Source: Bacteroidota bacterium (GTDB lineage: Bacteria > Bacteroidota > Bacteroidia > Bacteroidales > P3). Taken from it: a DNA stretch of 64,000 nt. Below, piece by piece: positions 8,983 to 17,548 of the stretch (positions within the stretch are counted from its first letter, which is position 1; every line of letters starts with the position of its first letter). A program made the translations under genes and the position numbers. The notes under the pieces were generated by a model, which had not been told where the DNA came from, searched no databases, and was given only the letters and a program-made list of their open reading frames with translations. The stretch covers positions 1-64,000 of the forward strand of contig JAEZKK010000007.1 in the NCBI GenBank assembly GCA_023415495.1, read 5' to 3'.

Positions 8983-10435
8983 GCCAAAGAGAGCGAGAAA
9001 AAAGGATAAAGAAGGAATAAATCTCTAATCGCCCTACCATCATTAGAATCATTAATGTGATTTTAGACTCTGTATTTAAGTTGTAATAGTATACATCTGG
9101 AGATACTATACCTATTACTGGACCAATATTACTAATATTTGCTGCAGATAAAGTAATAGAGGAAAGAAACTCATTCCCAAATACTGTAAGGAGAAAAGCT
9201 CCAAAAAGAAAAATTAAAAGGTAGAGAAAGAAAAATCCAAAAACAAGATTAATAGCCTCGTCGTTTAAGGATCTCTTATTATATCTTACCGGAATTACAG
9301 CTCTTGAATGGAATATTCTTTTAAAGGATACATTAGCAAACTTAGCCAAGATAATAAATCTAATTATCTTAAGTCCTGTACTTGAAGAAGCGCTTGAGCC
9401 CCCAATAAACATAAGTATAATTAGTAATACGATTGCTAAATCCCCAAAACTCTCTTGTGTATTTATCTCATAACCTGTAGTAGAAACAACTGATATTATA
9501 TTAAATAAAACCGTTCTAATCTTTAATTCCAAGTCTCCATCAATCTTAGAATACACACTTGTAAAGAGTATTATACTTGATATTAACATAATTAAGAGAT
9601 AAATCCTAAACTGTTCGTCCCTATATACCTTCTTAAACTTCCTCTTAAAAAGACGGTAGATAATAATATAGCTTATCCCTGCAAGAAACATTCCAAGCAT
9701 AATTACATATTGATTAAAGGCTGAAAACCCTCCAATATTATTACTAAGAGTTGAGAATCCTCCAGTTGAAATAACTCCTGCACTATGACAAAAAGCAGTA
9801 AAAACATCCATATTCCCAAATAATAGCAATATGAAAATAAAACCTGTAAGTCCAAAATAGACGTAAAAGATTCTAATAACTGTTGAGCGAATATGTGGAT
9901 GAACCTTTTCCTTATCTATTGAAGTAAACTCAGCATTAAACAAGAAATTCGAACCATTCTTAAGGTTTTTCATAAACAATATTACAAACAAAAGAAATCC
10001 AAGCCCTCCTATCCACTGAGTTATTGCCCTCCATAATAATATACTTTTTGGCATCTCTTCAATATTCTTTATTATACTCGAACCTGTTGTAGTAAATCCA
10101 GAGAAGGATTCAAAAAGGGCATTTTCGATTGTAAATAAATCAGGACTAAACAAGTAAGGTAAGGCTCCAATAAAAGGAGATGCTATCCAAATCAAACCTA
10201 CAATAATTCTTCCATCTCTTTTTGATAGATTAGAAGGATAGTTTTTATTTTTAATTAATAGGCTTAACCCTATTGTAATGCTAATTATTATGCTAAATAA
10301 AAAAGGGAAAGGATTTGGTTCATTATAAAGAAATGAAATAATAGCAGATGGGATAAAACAAAAACCAATAAAGGTTATTACTAATCCCAAGAGGAAAAGA
10401 AATATCTTCGTATTAAATTTCTTTGTAATTCGCAT
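8972..10435 (-). CDS. trkH: Trk potassium uptake protein, membrane subunit
   Basis: A 487-residue potassium channel-like subunit. All four pore-loop filters can be recognised in order: FTTTGSS, VISTGGFST, VVSTTGYE and ISNIGPVIG. Each helix-pore-helix repeat contributes one Gly-containing filter, which identifies the TrkH/KtrB family. It sits 13 bases after trkA, its regulatory partner, in the same operon. TrkH imports K+ driven by membrane potential. The stop codon lies inside the 3' end of the convergent antiporter gene, with no room for a separate terminator. Confidence 0.93.
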   Translation of the reverse strand: MRITKKFNTKIFLFLLGLVITFIGFCFIPSAIISFLYNEPNPFPFLFSIIISITIGLSLLIKNKNYPSNLSKRDGRIIVGLIWIASPFIGALPYLFSPDLFTIENALFESFSGFTTTGSSIIKNIEEMPKSILLWRAITQWIGGLGFLLFVILFMKNLKNGSNFLFNAEFTSIDKEKVHPHIRSTVIRIFYVYFGLTGFIFILLLFGNMDVFTAFCHSAGVISTGGFSTLSNNIGGFSAFNQYVIMLGMFLAGISYIIIYRLFKRKFKKVYRDEQFRIYLLIMLISSIILFTSVYSKIDGDLELKIRTVLFNIISVVSTTGYEINTQESFGDLAIVLLIILMFIGGSSASSSTGLKIIRFIILAKFANVSFKRIFHSRAVIPVRYNKRSLNDEAINLVFGFFFLYLLIFLFGAFLLTVFGNEFLSSITLSAANISNIGPVIGIVSPDVYYYNLNTESKITLMILMMVGRLEIYSFFILFSRSLWLKN

Positions 10436-10448
10436 TTATCTATACTAT

Positions 10449-11789
10449 TTAAACAAATAGTTTAATAAGCTTTTCTGCCGATTCAGGTATTGTAAATACA
10501 ACCACTCTATCTCCAGCCACAATCCTTGTATCTCCTTTAGCTATTATTGATTTGTTACCCCTTATTACACCTCCTATATTAACTCCTTGTGGTATTTTAA
10601 TATCTTTTATCATCCCCTTGGTTATTGGAGAACCTTCTTTAACAAGTATCTCAACAACCTCTGCATCTATTCCACTCAACCATTTAGATGAAGTAACATC
10701 TCCTGAGAAAGTAAACCTTGCAATATAACTTGCTGTAATATGCTTCTTATTAATAATTGTATCTATTCCTATATCCTGAGATACGTCTATATAATTAATA
10801 TTTTCAACAAGTGCAATAGTTTTCTTTACACCCTGTTTATGAGCATAAAGGCAGGACATAATATTTGTTTCTGTTGAGCCTGTAACTGCAATAACTGCAT
10901 CAACCTCTCCCAAGCCCTCCTCCTGCAAAAGCCCAATATCACTTCCATTACCATTAATTATCATTGCATCCTCAAAATCATTTGCAAGCCTAACACATAA
11001 ATCCCTATCCTTTTCAATAATCTTTAACTCTATCTTGTCCTTAATCTTATTAGCTGCCCTTCTTCCAATTCTCCCTCCTCCTATTATAATTGCTTTCTTA
11101 ATAGCCACATCATGCTTACCTCCTATTATCTTAATCTTATCAATACTATTAGGCTTAGCAATTAAATATACTAAATCTCCAACCATATATTTATCATCTC
11201 CCTTAGGAATAATAGTCTTGCCTTTTCTGATAATACAAACCGTTCTTGCTTCTAAGTCTGAGTGATCTATTGCAACTTGAATAAGAGTTTTATTGATAAC
11301 CGAGGCTCTCTCATCCAATCTTAGCATATAAATTGAAAGCATTCCATTAGAGAAATCGAAGAGTTCTGTTGCTACATTTCTTATTAGTAAATTGGCTATT
11401 TCTTTAGCAGCAATCTGCTCTGGGCAAACAAGCTCATCAACCCCCATACCCTTAAACATAAGTCGATTATCATCATTCAAATACTCCTGTGTATTAACCC
11501 TTGCAATAGTTCGCTTAGCTCCAAGTCTTTTCCCTAACATGCAAGTAATTATATTGATACTCTCTTCATGTAAAACAGATATTAATAAATCTGCATGGGC
11601 AGCACCAGCCTCTTTAAGAGTTTCGATTGAAGTAGAATTGCCTGGAATTGTCAGCAAGTCAGAGTCAGCCTCTATCATTCTTAGTAATTCACTATGAGGA
11701 TCAACCACTGTAATATTATGTTGAACCTTAGAAAGAGTTCTTGCCAAATGAAACCCTACTTCACCATCTCCCGCAATAAGAATGTTCAT
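10449..11789 (-). CDS. trkA: Trk potassium uptake protein, peripheral nucleotide-binding subunit
   Basis: A 446-residue cytoplasmic protein with two RCK halves. Each has a Rossmann fold, opening with GDGEVGFHLA (about 7-16) and IGGGRIGRRAA (about 236-246), and each is followed by a TrkA-C domain (about 140-225 and about 360-445). It binds NAD(H) or ATP and gates TrkH. Full length for the family. The single-gene promoter at 11839-11846 serves trkA and trkH. Confidence 0.94.
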   Translation of the reverse strand: MNILIAGDGEVGFHLARTLSKVQHNITVVDPHSELLRMIEADSDLLTIPGNSTSIETLKEAGAAHADLLISVLHEESINIITCMLGKRLGAKRTIARVNTQEYLNDDNRLMFKGMGVDELVCPEQIAAKEIANLLIRNVATELFDFSNGMLSIYMLRLDERASVINKTLIQVAIDHSDLEARTVCIIRKGKTIIPKGDDKYMVGDLVYLIAKPNSIDKIKIIGGKHDVAIKKAIIIGGGRIGRRAANKIKDKIELKIIEKDRDLCVRLANDFEDAMIINGNGSDIGLLQEEGLGEVDAVIAVTGSTETNIMSCLYAHKQGVKKTIALVENINYIDVSQDIGIDTIINKKHITASYIARFTFSGDVTSSKWLSGIDAEVVEILVKEGSPITKGMIKDIKIPQGVNIGGVIRGNKSIIAKGDTRIVAGDRVVVFTIPESAEKLIKLFV

Positions 11790-11838
11790 AATTAATTTGG
11801 ATTAAATCAAAATAATAACTTCAAATAAATTCAATCTG

Positions 11839-11846
11839 CAAAAGTA
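11839..11846 (-). promoter_or_regulatory. -7 element of trkA-trkH
   Basis: Reverse-strand TACTTTTG, 50 bases before the trkA ATG. No clear -33 TTG. Repeat array B begins about 20 bases further upstream. Confidence 0.6.
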
Positions 11847-11865
11847 AATCTTTTTCTAATAATAG

Positions 11866-11947
11866 AATAGAATTAATTGAAATAAATGGATTTTGATTCT
11901 ATTTTCTTAGAACTTGATTCTATTCTAATGGATTTTGATTCTATTTT
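11866..11947. repeat. Array B: TTGATTCTATT boxes at 21-bp period
   Basis: TTGATTCTATT starts at 11893, 11914 and 11935, exactly 21 bases apart. The outer two are embedded in a perfect 20-bp direct repeat (11886-11905 and 11928-11947) that begins ATGGATTTTG. A near-perfect inverted box, AATAGAATTAA, lies at 11866-11876. The array fills the space between the divergent promoters of trkA and the outer-membrane protein gene. The same GATTC/GAATC boxes flank the arrays at 61006-61190. Confidence 0.7.
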
Positions 11948-11980
11948 TCTGATTATAATATCTATTCAAAAAAAATCTTG

Positions 11981-11988
11981 TATTTTTG
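11981..11988 (+). promoter_or_regulatory. -7 element close to the 11993 start codon
   Basis: TATTTTTG lies only four bases before the ATG at 11993. With the usual 5-7 bases from -7 to the first transcribed base, the message would begin at or beside the ATG (leaderless). No TTG at -33. Confidence 0.45.
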
Positions 11989-11992
11989 CTCA

Positions 11993-13225
11993 ATGTTTAA
12001 ATTAAAGATTATTCTCATTCTATTAATATTATTTAGTATCTCATTAGCTTTACACTGTGAGAATCAAAATAAAAGTATTTTTCATTCTAATCATAAGATA
12101 GATACAACGAACACTAAGATTCTATACTTAAATATTCAGAATATCAATTTCTTTAAGAATAATGAGTATTTTGGAGAAAATTCGTTTGGATATACATTAC
12201 CTGGGTTTAATTTTAGACCAAGTTTTTCTTATCAGCCAACTAATAAAATTAAGCTTGAACTTGGTATTGATATGATTAGATTCTATGGAGCTGAGAAATA
12301 TCCTTTTTTGACTTATTCCGGATTAACACAATGGAAGGCTGAAATATATCATTATGGTTTTCATATTACACCGTTTTATAGAGCACAGGTCAATTTGTTT
12401 GAAAATCTAAATATTGTTTTTGGAAATCTATATAGAAATAATAATCATGGTTTGATTACTCCAATGTATAATATGGAATTAAATTATAGTTCTGAGCCAG
12501 AAGAAGGTCTTCAGGTTTTATATAATTCAAGATATATTGATATTGATACTTGGTTGAATTGGGAAAACTTTATTTTTAAGAATAATGGAGTTTCAGAAAT
12601 GTTTACACTTGGAACTTCTACAAATTTAAAACTAATTGATAATAAAACCTCTCAGCTCTATTTCCCTTTTAGCTTTGTAGGGAAGCATATAGGAGGAGAA
12701 GGGGACACAAGCTCTAATGTAACAAAAGAAAATTGGGTAAACAATAGTGTGGGCATAGGCTATAAACATAAACTAAATGATTATTACTTTAATAATATAG
12801 GTGCTGAAATTAACCTATTAAACTCAAATAATCTACTTGAATACGATTTTCCAATAAATAACGGAAGGGCAATCTATTCTAATATCTATGCTAATTCAAA
12901 GAATTTAAAATTTGAATTAGGTTATTGGTTAAGCAGGGATTATATTCCATTACTTGGTAATTCCTTATTTGGAAATATATCATCAAAAAATGAAGGGTTT
13001 GTTTTTGGAGATATAAATATGATATTTTTTGATATGGAATACAAGCTATGGGTAGATAAAAACTATTGTTTTGGAATAGATTTCCAAGCCTACCATACCT
13101 TCCCTCATACAAGAAAAAGCAATACCTATCCTCTTCATAATAATAATTCGGCAACAAGCTATAGCTTTGGAATCTTTTTAAAATTAAATCCAAAAATTAG
13201 AATTGCAAAACTTGAAAAGGATTAA
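11993..13225 (+). CDS. Putative outer-membrane beta-barrel protein, unknown function
   Basis: I do not recognise a named family. It is a 410-residue protein with a short signal peptide (MFKLKIILILLILFSISLALHC). The mature part has many short amphipathic strands with alternating aromatic residues (for example FGYTLPGFNFRPSFSY), and it ends in a strand-like KLNPKIRIAK region, which suggests a barrel. An upstream in-frame TTG at 11978 would add five residues, but that codon overlaps the -7 element, so ATG 11993 is chosen. It precedes a TonB-dependent receptor by 116 bases on the same strand, and the two could be a pair. Similar proteins of unknown role occur in Bacteroidales. Confidence 0.6.
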   Translation: MFKLKIILILLILFSISLALHCENQNKSIFHSNHKIDTTNTKILYLNIQNINFFKNNEYFGENSFGYTLPGFNFRPSFSYQPTNKIKLELGIDMIRFYGAEKYPFLTYSGLTQWKAEIYHYGFHITPFYRAQVNLFENLNIVFGNLYRNNNHGLITPMYNMELNYSSEPEEGLQVLYNSRYIDIDTWLNWENFIFKNNGVSEMFTLGTSTNLKLIDNKTSQLYFPFSFVGKHIGGEGDTSSNVTKENWVNNSVGIGYKHKLNDYYFNNIGAEINLLNSNNLLEYDFPINNGRAIYSNIYANSKNLKFELGYWLSRDYIPLLGNSLFGNISSKNEGFVFGDINMIFFDMEYKLWVDKNYCFGIDFQAYHTFPHTRKSNTYPLHNNNSATSYSFGIFLKLNPKIRIAKLEKD

Positions 13226-13341
13226 TTATTTTATTACTTAGTAAATACATATAGATTTTTATTATTATAAAGATAGATTTTTTCTTTAGAACTTTAATTG
13301 AGTTTATTCGTTTATTGGGAGAATCTAATATTAATTATTTT

Positions 13342-15729
13342 ATGATTAAGAAAACTTTATTTGTTGTTCTAAGCATTTTGAGTATTAATGCTTTTTCCCA
13401 AAAGGGAAGTGTAGAGGGACATATTTATGATAAGAAGACAAACGAACCTATTATGTTTGCTAATATTATTATTCAAGGTACTAATATTGGTGCTTCGAGT
13501 GATGAGAAAGGTTATTTTGTAATTAAAGAAGTTCCAGTTGGATTTGTTAGGCTTGAGGCATCGAGCATTGGATATAATAAAGGACAAACCCCTGTTTTGC
13601 AAGTATTCAATAATAAATCTACTAATCAAAACATATATCTTGACCAAAGCTCAACCTCACTAATGGAAGTTAGTATAGTAAATGATATATTTGAGAAAAA
13701 AGCTGAATCTCCCCTATCCACACAAAAACTAACTGTGGAAGATATTGAAAAATCCCCTGGAGCCAATAGAGATGTTTCAAAGGTAATACAAAACCTTCCA
13801 GGAGTTGTAGCAACTGCTGCGAATAGGAATGATTTGATTGTTAGAGGTGGTGGAGCTTCGGAAAATGTGTTTTATTTAGATGGGATAGAGATACCTATTA
13901 TTAATCACTTCGCTACTCAGGGTTCTGGAGGAGGAGTTGTAGGGATTATAAACCCTGACTTTGTCCGTGAGGTAGAGTTCTTTACCTCTGCTTTTCCTGC
14001 TAATATGGGAAATGCATTAAGCTCGGTTATGAATATAGTTCAAAAAGATGGCTCTCAGGACAAGCCCCATATAAAAGCATCGCTTGGAGCCTCTGACCTT
14101 GCAGTAACTCTTGATATACCAATGGAAGAAGAGTCTAACCTTATGCTTTCTTATAGGCGTTCTTACTTGGAATTTCTATTTCAAGCCCTGAAACTCCCTT
14201 TCTTGCCAACTTATAATGATTATCAATTCCGTTATTCGATTAAATTAGACCCTAAAAACGATATTATCTTCCTCGGACTTGGAGCCTTCGATGATATGGT
14301 TTTAAATACTGGTATAAAGAATCCAACTGAGAATCAACGATTCTTATTAAACTCTCTTCCTGTTTACAAGCAATGGAATTATACTATTGGAGGTATTTAC
14401 CGTCATTATTCAAAAAACTATTATAATAAGTATATTATCAGCAGAAATATGCTAAAGAATGAATCTTATAAGAAGGTTGATAATGATGAGAACAAGCCAA
14501 AGACAATGAATTTCTTTTCTTTTGAGGCAGAGAATAAATTTAGGTATGAACATTATATTACTAATCTCCCTTTTGATTTAATGTTTGGAGGAGGTTTTAA
14601 GTATTCTAAATATGAGACAGAAAGTTTTAGAAGAGTGTTTATTAATAATAATATAATTTCAGATGATTATTCAACTTTAATTGATTTATTTGCATATCAA
14701 GCTTATGGACAAGCTTCTGATAAATTCCTAAACGATAAATTATTGATGTCATTAGGGCTTCGTTTCGATGGGAATACCTTCTCTAAGAATATGGTAAACC
14801 CTCTTAATCAATTTTCTCCACGCCTTTCAGCCTCATATAAACTAATGGATAATTATTATATTAACTCAAGCATTGGTCGCTATAACCAAATGCCAAGCTA
14901 TACTTCATTAGGATATAAGGATTCTACTAATACATTAGTCAATAGAGATGTTCTTAAATATATTGATGTAAACCATGCAGTATTAGGTTTGGAATACAAG
15001 CCAAATAATAGTTTTACAGCAACTGTGGAAGGGTTTTACAAACAGTATTTTAATTACCCTATATCCAAATTTGACGGAATAAGTCTCGCAAGTAAGTCAG
15101 CAATGTTTGGAACAGTTGGAGATGAAGAAGTTATTTCAATTGGGAAAGGTAGAAGCTATGGTGTTGAATTTCTTGTAAAGCTTGCTAAGAGCAATAATTA
15201 TAGTCTTTATTCAACGTTTACCTACTATGTTTCTAAATTCACAGATATAAATGATAATTATATATCATCTTCTTGGGACAATAGATATATCTTGAATATC
15301 AATGCGAGCAAAGCATTTAAAAAGAATTGGAATATTAGTGCAAGATGGAGATTGATTGGTGGCAGTCCTTATACTCCTATCGATATGACTACTTCCTCTC
15401 AACGTCAAGCATGGGATATTATGAATAGAGCTTACTTAGATTATTCAAAGTATAATACTCTTCGCTTGGATAATTATCATCAATTAGATATAAGAATAGA
15501 TAAAGAGTTTTTCTGGAGAAAGTTATCTCTAACACTATATATTGATGTTCAGAATGTATATAATTACAAAATGGAATCTTCTCCAATATATACAAATATT
15601 GGTACTAATGGTCAGCCAGATATTATTGACCCAAGCCTACCAGAGACTCAACAAACATATAGAATTAGAGAGATTAGTTCTCGCTCAGGCACAGTACTCC
15701 CAACTCTTGGAATTATTGCATTCTTCTAA
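13342..15729 (+). CDS. TonB-dependent receptor
   Basis: A 795-residue outer-membrane transporter. After a signal peptide (to AFSQ, about 20) there is a carboxypeptidase-regulatory-like domain (about 22-105, GSVEGHIYDKKTNEP ...). The plug domain (about 125-235) contains NDLIVRGGGASENVFYLDGI and GALSSVMNIV-type motifs (here NALSSVMNIVQK). The remaining 550 residues are a 22-strand barrel ending in a strand with a terminal Phe. TonB-ExbBD energy opens it for an unknown substrate; there is no SusD-like lipoprotein next to it, so a glycan role is not implied. An in-frame TTG at 13315 would add nine residues ahead of the signal peptide, which is unlikely. It ends directly against the convergent gene at 15730 with no gap. 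Confidence 0.9.
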   Translation: MIKKTLFVVLSILSINAFSQKGSVEGHIYDKKTNEPIMFANIIIQGTNIGASSDEKGYFVIKEVPVGFVRLEASSIGYNKGQTPVLQVFNNKSTNQNIYLDQSSTSLMEVSIVNDIFEKKAESPLSTQKLTVEDIEKSPGANRDVSKVIQNLPGVVATAANRNDLIVRGGGASENVFYLDGIEIPIINHFATQGSGGGVVGIINPDFVREVEFFTSAFPANMGNALSSVMNIVQKDGSQDKPHIKASLGASDLAVTLDIPMEEESNLMLSYRRSYLEFLFQALKLPFLPTYNDYQFRYSIKLDPKNDIIFLGLGAFDDMVLNTGIKNPTENQRFLLNSLPVYKQWNYTIGGIYRHYSKNYYNKYIISRNMLKNESYKKVDNDENKPKTMNFFSFEAENKFRYEHYITNLPFDLMFGGGFKYSKYETESFRRVFINNNIISDDYSTLIDLFAYQAYGQASDKFLNDKLLMSLGLRFDGNTFSKNMVNPLNQFSPRLSASYKLMDNYYINSSIGRYNQMPSYTSLGYKDSTNTLVNRDVLKYIDVNHAVLGLEYKPNNSFTATVEGFYKQYFNYPISKFDGISLASKSAMFGTVGDEEVISIGKGRSYGVEFLVKLAKSNNYSLYSTFTYYVSKFTDINDNYISSSWDNRYILNINASKAFKKNWNISARWRLIGGSPYTPIDMTTSSQRQAWDIMNRAYLDYSKYNTLRLDNYHQLDIRIDKEFFWRKLSLTLYIDVQNVYNYKMESSPIYTNIGTNGQPDIIDPSLPETQQTYRIREISSRSGTVLPTLGIIAFF

Positions 15730-16218
15730 TTAATCGCTAAGGTGATTATGATTATGCTCGCATGTAGGACGGCAGACGAAAAGTTCTCTGAAAATTTCGT
15801 TTGCCCTTTCCATTTGGTCAGGATTAATTATAGACTTAAGCTCAAGAAACTGACTTAATGATTGATTAAACAATTGACTTTGGTAATATGTTATCTTATT
15901 TTGGTAATAATCCAATGTTTCTTTTTGAGAATTATTCTTTGAAATATAGTCCATCATAAGTTCCTGATTAACATGCAAGCTATCAATAATTACTGATGCT
16001 TTTCCCTGATGAGATTTCTTTATTTGCTCATACTTTTGGCTTTGTTCTGAACTTAGCCCCAACTCTTGGGTTACATAACACTTGCATTCTGTAGCCTCTT
16101 TCTCATTATGCTGTTTAATTTCGCAAGAACATTTATTATAATGAGAAAGAAGGTAGATATTAGAACCTACAAGTATTATAATAAATAATACTAATGTGAT
16201 TAATACTGACTTTTTCAT
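15730..16218 (-). CDS. Membrane-anchored periplasmic sensor, CnrX/CpxP-like, Cys/His-rich
   Basis: A 162-residue protein with one membrane helix (about 4-25) and a helical periplasmic part with the LGLSSEQSQKYEQIKK motif and long Gln/Asn-rich helices typical of the Spy/CpxP/CnrX heavy-metal sensor fold. Cysteines 30, 32, 45 and 47 follow the helix, and the tail CRPTCEHNHNH (149-159) is a ready-made metal or redox site. Its start overlaps the stop of the preceding gene by four bases (ATGA), so translation is coupled. In CnrYXH-type systems a protein like this binds metal in the periplasm and releases the ECF sigma factor through the anti-sigma factor. Family call is by fold-like motifs; the ligand is inferred. 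Confidence 0.65.
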   Translation of the reverse strand: MKKSVLITLVLFIIILVGSNIYLLSHYNKCSCEIKQHNEKEATECKCYVTQELGLSSEQSQKYEQIKKSHQGKASVIIDSLHVNQELMMDYISKNNSQKETLDYYQNKITYYQSQLFNQSLSQFLELKSIINPDQMERANEIFRELFVCRPTCEHNHNHLSD

Positions 16219-16511
16219 TTCTCTTCTGGGAATATTATTTTATCATTAAAAGAATTTGCAAGAACATCGAAGTAATTCTCCTGCACAAATCTTTGATATG
16301 CTATATTATTATCATATTTCTCTTGTTTTGGAGAGAAAATCATATATATATTCATAAGTATAATCCCTCCCAAAACCACAAGCCCATATCTTAAGGCAAG
16401 GTTTGTTCTCTTAGAATAAATGCTTTTCTCTTCCAGTATCTTGTTTTGGATTTTAGAGAATAAATAAGGGTTTACCTCCTTTATAATATCTTTTTTAAAT
16501 AACTCTTCCAT
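16215..16511 (-). CDS. Small single-pass protein, probable anti-sigma factor
   Basis: A 98-residue protein with a cytoplasmic N-terminal half (1-41), one membrane helix at about 42-60 (YGLVVLGGIILMNIYMIF) and a short periplasmic tail. No named domain is recognised. Size, topology and position directly after an ECF sigma gene (11-base gap) and before a CnrX-like sensor (four-base overlap) match anti-sigma factors such as CnrY, where the N-terminal segment binds sigma. This is inference from context; no zinc-binding anti-sigma (HxxxCxxC) motif is present. Confidence 0.55.
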   Translation of the reverse strand: MEELFKKDIIKEVNPYLFSKIQNKILEEKSIYSKRTNLALRYGLVVLGGIILMNIYMIFSPKQEKYDNNIAYQRFVQENYFDVLANSFNDKIIFPEEK

Positions 16512-16522
16512 AACTTTTTATA

Positions 16523-17077
16523 TTATATATTAGATTGTGTTTCTTCTTTTATCATTAATTTCTTTATATTTTGTTTAGCCCTAAAGACCAAAACCTCAAC
16601 AGAGTTAACTGAAACTCCCATTATCTCTGCAATTTCTTTCTGAGGCAATTCGTCATAAACAAATAAGGTTAAAGCTATTTTTTGTTTAGACGGCAATTTA
16701 TCTATAAACTTATGCAACTCAGCAATTTTTTCTCTTTCTTCAATAGTTAAATCCACCCTTTCCTCTTCCACAAATACATTACTCTTATCCTCAATATTAA
16801 GAAAAAGATTTTTTATTTTATTCTTTCTAATATGGTTTATTGTTTTATTTACTGCAATTCTATACAACCAGGTAGAGAGTTTTGAATTGCCCTTAAACTT
16901 TCCAGAAGAAGTATATAGTTCTACGAAAATATCCTGAACCAAATCCTCAGCATCATCCCTATTATGCAACATTCCATAACATAGATTCATTACCTTGAGC
17001 TTATATTGCTCAAAAAAATCCTCAAATGCCTTATGATTGCCCTTAGAAATTTCTTGTGCTAACTGGAAATCGTCCAT
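16523..17077 (-). CDS. ECF RNA polymerase sigma factor
   Basis: A 184-residue ECF (sigma-70 group 4) factor. Region 2 is at about 20-85 with NLCYGMLHNRDDAEDLVQDIFVELY and STWLYRIAVNKTINHIRK. Region 4 is at about 125-180 with LPSKQKIALTLFVYDELPQKEIAEIMGVSVNSVEVLVFRAKQNIKK. The linker between them is acidic. It heads a translationally tight set with a probable anti-sigma gene and a Cys/His-rich periplasmic sensor, and follows a Cys-rich secreted protein gene. That arrangement suggests a cell-surface signal (metal or thiol stress) controlling this sigma factor; the upstream Cys-rich gene is the likely target or effector. Confidence 0.88.
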   Translation of the reverse strand: MDDFQLAQEISKGNHKAFEDFFEQYKLKVMNLCYGMLHNRDDAEDLVQDIFVELYTSSGKFKGNSKLSTWLYRIAVNKTINHIRKNKIKNLFLNIEDKSNVFVEEERVDLTIEEREKIAELHKFIDKLPSKQKIALTLFVYDELPQKEIAEIMGVSVNSVEVLVFRAKQNIKKLMIKEETQSNI

Positions 17078-17091
17078 AGATATAAATAAAG

Positions 17092-17118
17092 GGCAGGATT
17101 TATTAATTAAACCCTGCC
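17092..17118 (-). terminator. Intercistronic hairpin between the Cys-rich gene and the ECF sigma gene
   Basis: On the reverse strand GGCAGGGTTT (17118-17109) pairs with AAATCCTGCC (17101-17092) through one G-U pair, closing a 7-base loop, followed by CTTTATTTAT. The U-run is interrupted, so it is probably a leaky terminator or a processing/stability element making the upstream gene more abundant than the sigma factor. Confidence 0.5.
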
Positions 17119-17145
17119 AATTCTAAATTAAAGATTTAATTTTAA

Positions 17146-17445
17146 TTATGATTTCTTTTCAGAGCAACATTTTTTTGAATCTTTATTGCAATCTTTTGCT
17201 TTTTTGTCAGAGCAGCAAGATTTATCTTTAGAATCTTTCTTTGCTTTATCTGAACAACATTCGTGTTTTGTAGTTTGACCATTCATAGCCTTCTTGTCTG
17301 AAGCACAGCCTTTATGGTCTTTCTTTGCATTTTTTGAATGATCACAACATTCTTTCTTTTGCTCTTTCTTCTCTGGAGTTTGAGCTACTGCAGCAGTTGC
17401 AGTTAATAGCGTAAATGCTAAAACTAAGTACATTAATTTTTTCAT
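17146..17445 (-). CDS. Secreted Cys/Lys-rich protein, putative metal-binding
   Basis: A 99-residue protein with a signal peptide (cleaved after AVAQ, 22). The mature part is almost only Lys, Asp, Ser and Cys, with repeated CCDHS, CCSDK, SCCSDKK and KCCSEKK motifs separated by about 13-15 residues; there are several CC pairs plus His. No named family. Repeated vicinal cysteines in a periplasmic or surface protein suggest binding of soft metal ions, or a redox buffer. It sits first in the operon with the ECF sigma factor, probable anti-sigma factor and Cys/His-rich sensor, which supports a metal-stress role. Function is inferred. Confidence 0.65.
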   Translation of the reverse strand: MKKLMYLVLAFTLLTATAAVAQTPEKKEQKKECCDHSKNAKKDHKGCASDKKAMNGQTTKHECCSDKAKKDSKDKSCCSDKKAKDCNKDSKKCCSEKKS

Positions 17446-17509
17446 AGAAATTCTCTTTTTTTATTTGTTTGTTAATTAGAATTCATTTAAAACAACATCA
17501 TTTATGACG

Positions 17510-17517
17510 CAAAAATA
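17510..17517 (-). promoter_or_regulatory. -7 element of the Cys-rich/ECF operon
   Basis: Reverse-strand TATTTTTG at 17517-17510. A TTG (17537-17535) lies 17 bases upstream, two bases closer than ideal. It matches the housekeeping consensus, so the operon may not be driven only by its own ECF factor. Confidence 0.5.
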
Positions 17518-17548
17518 GAAAAAACCTTACAATTCAAGTATAAAATTA

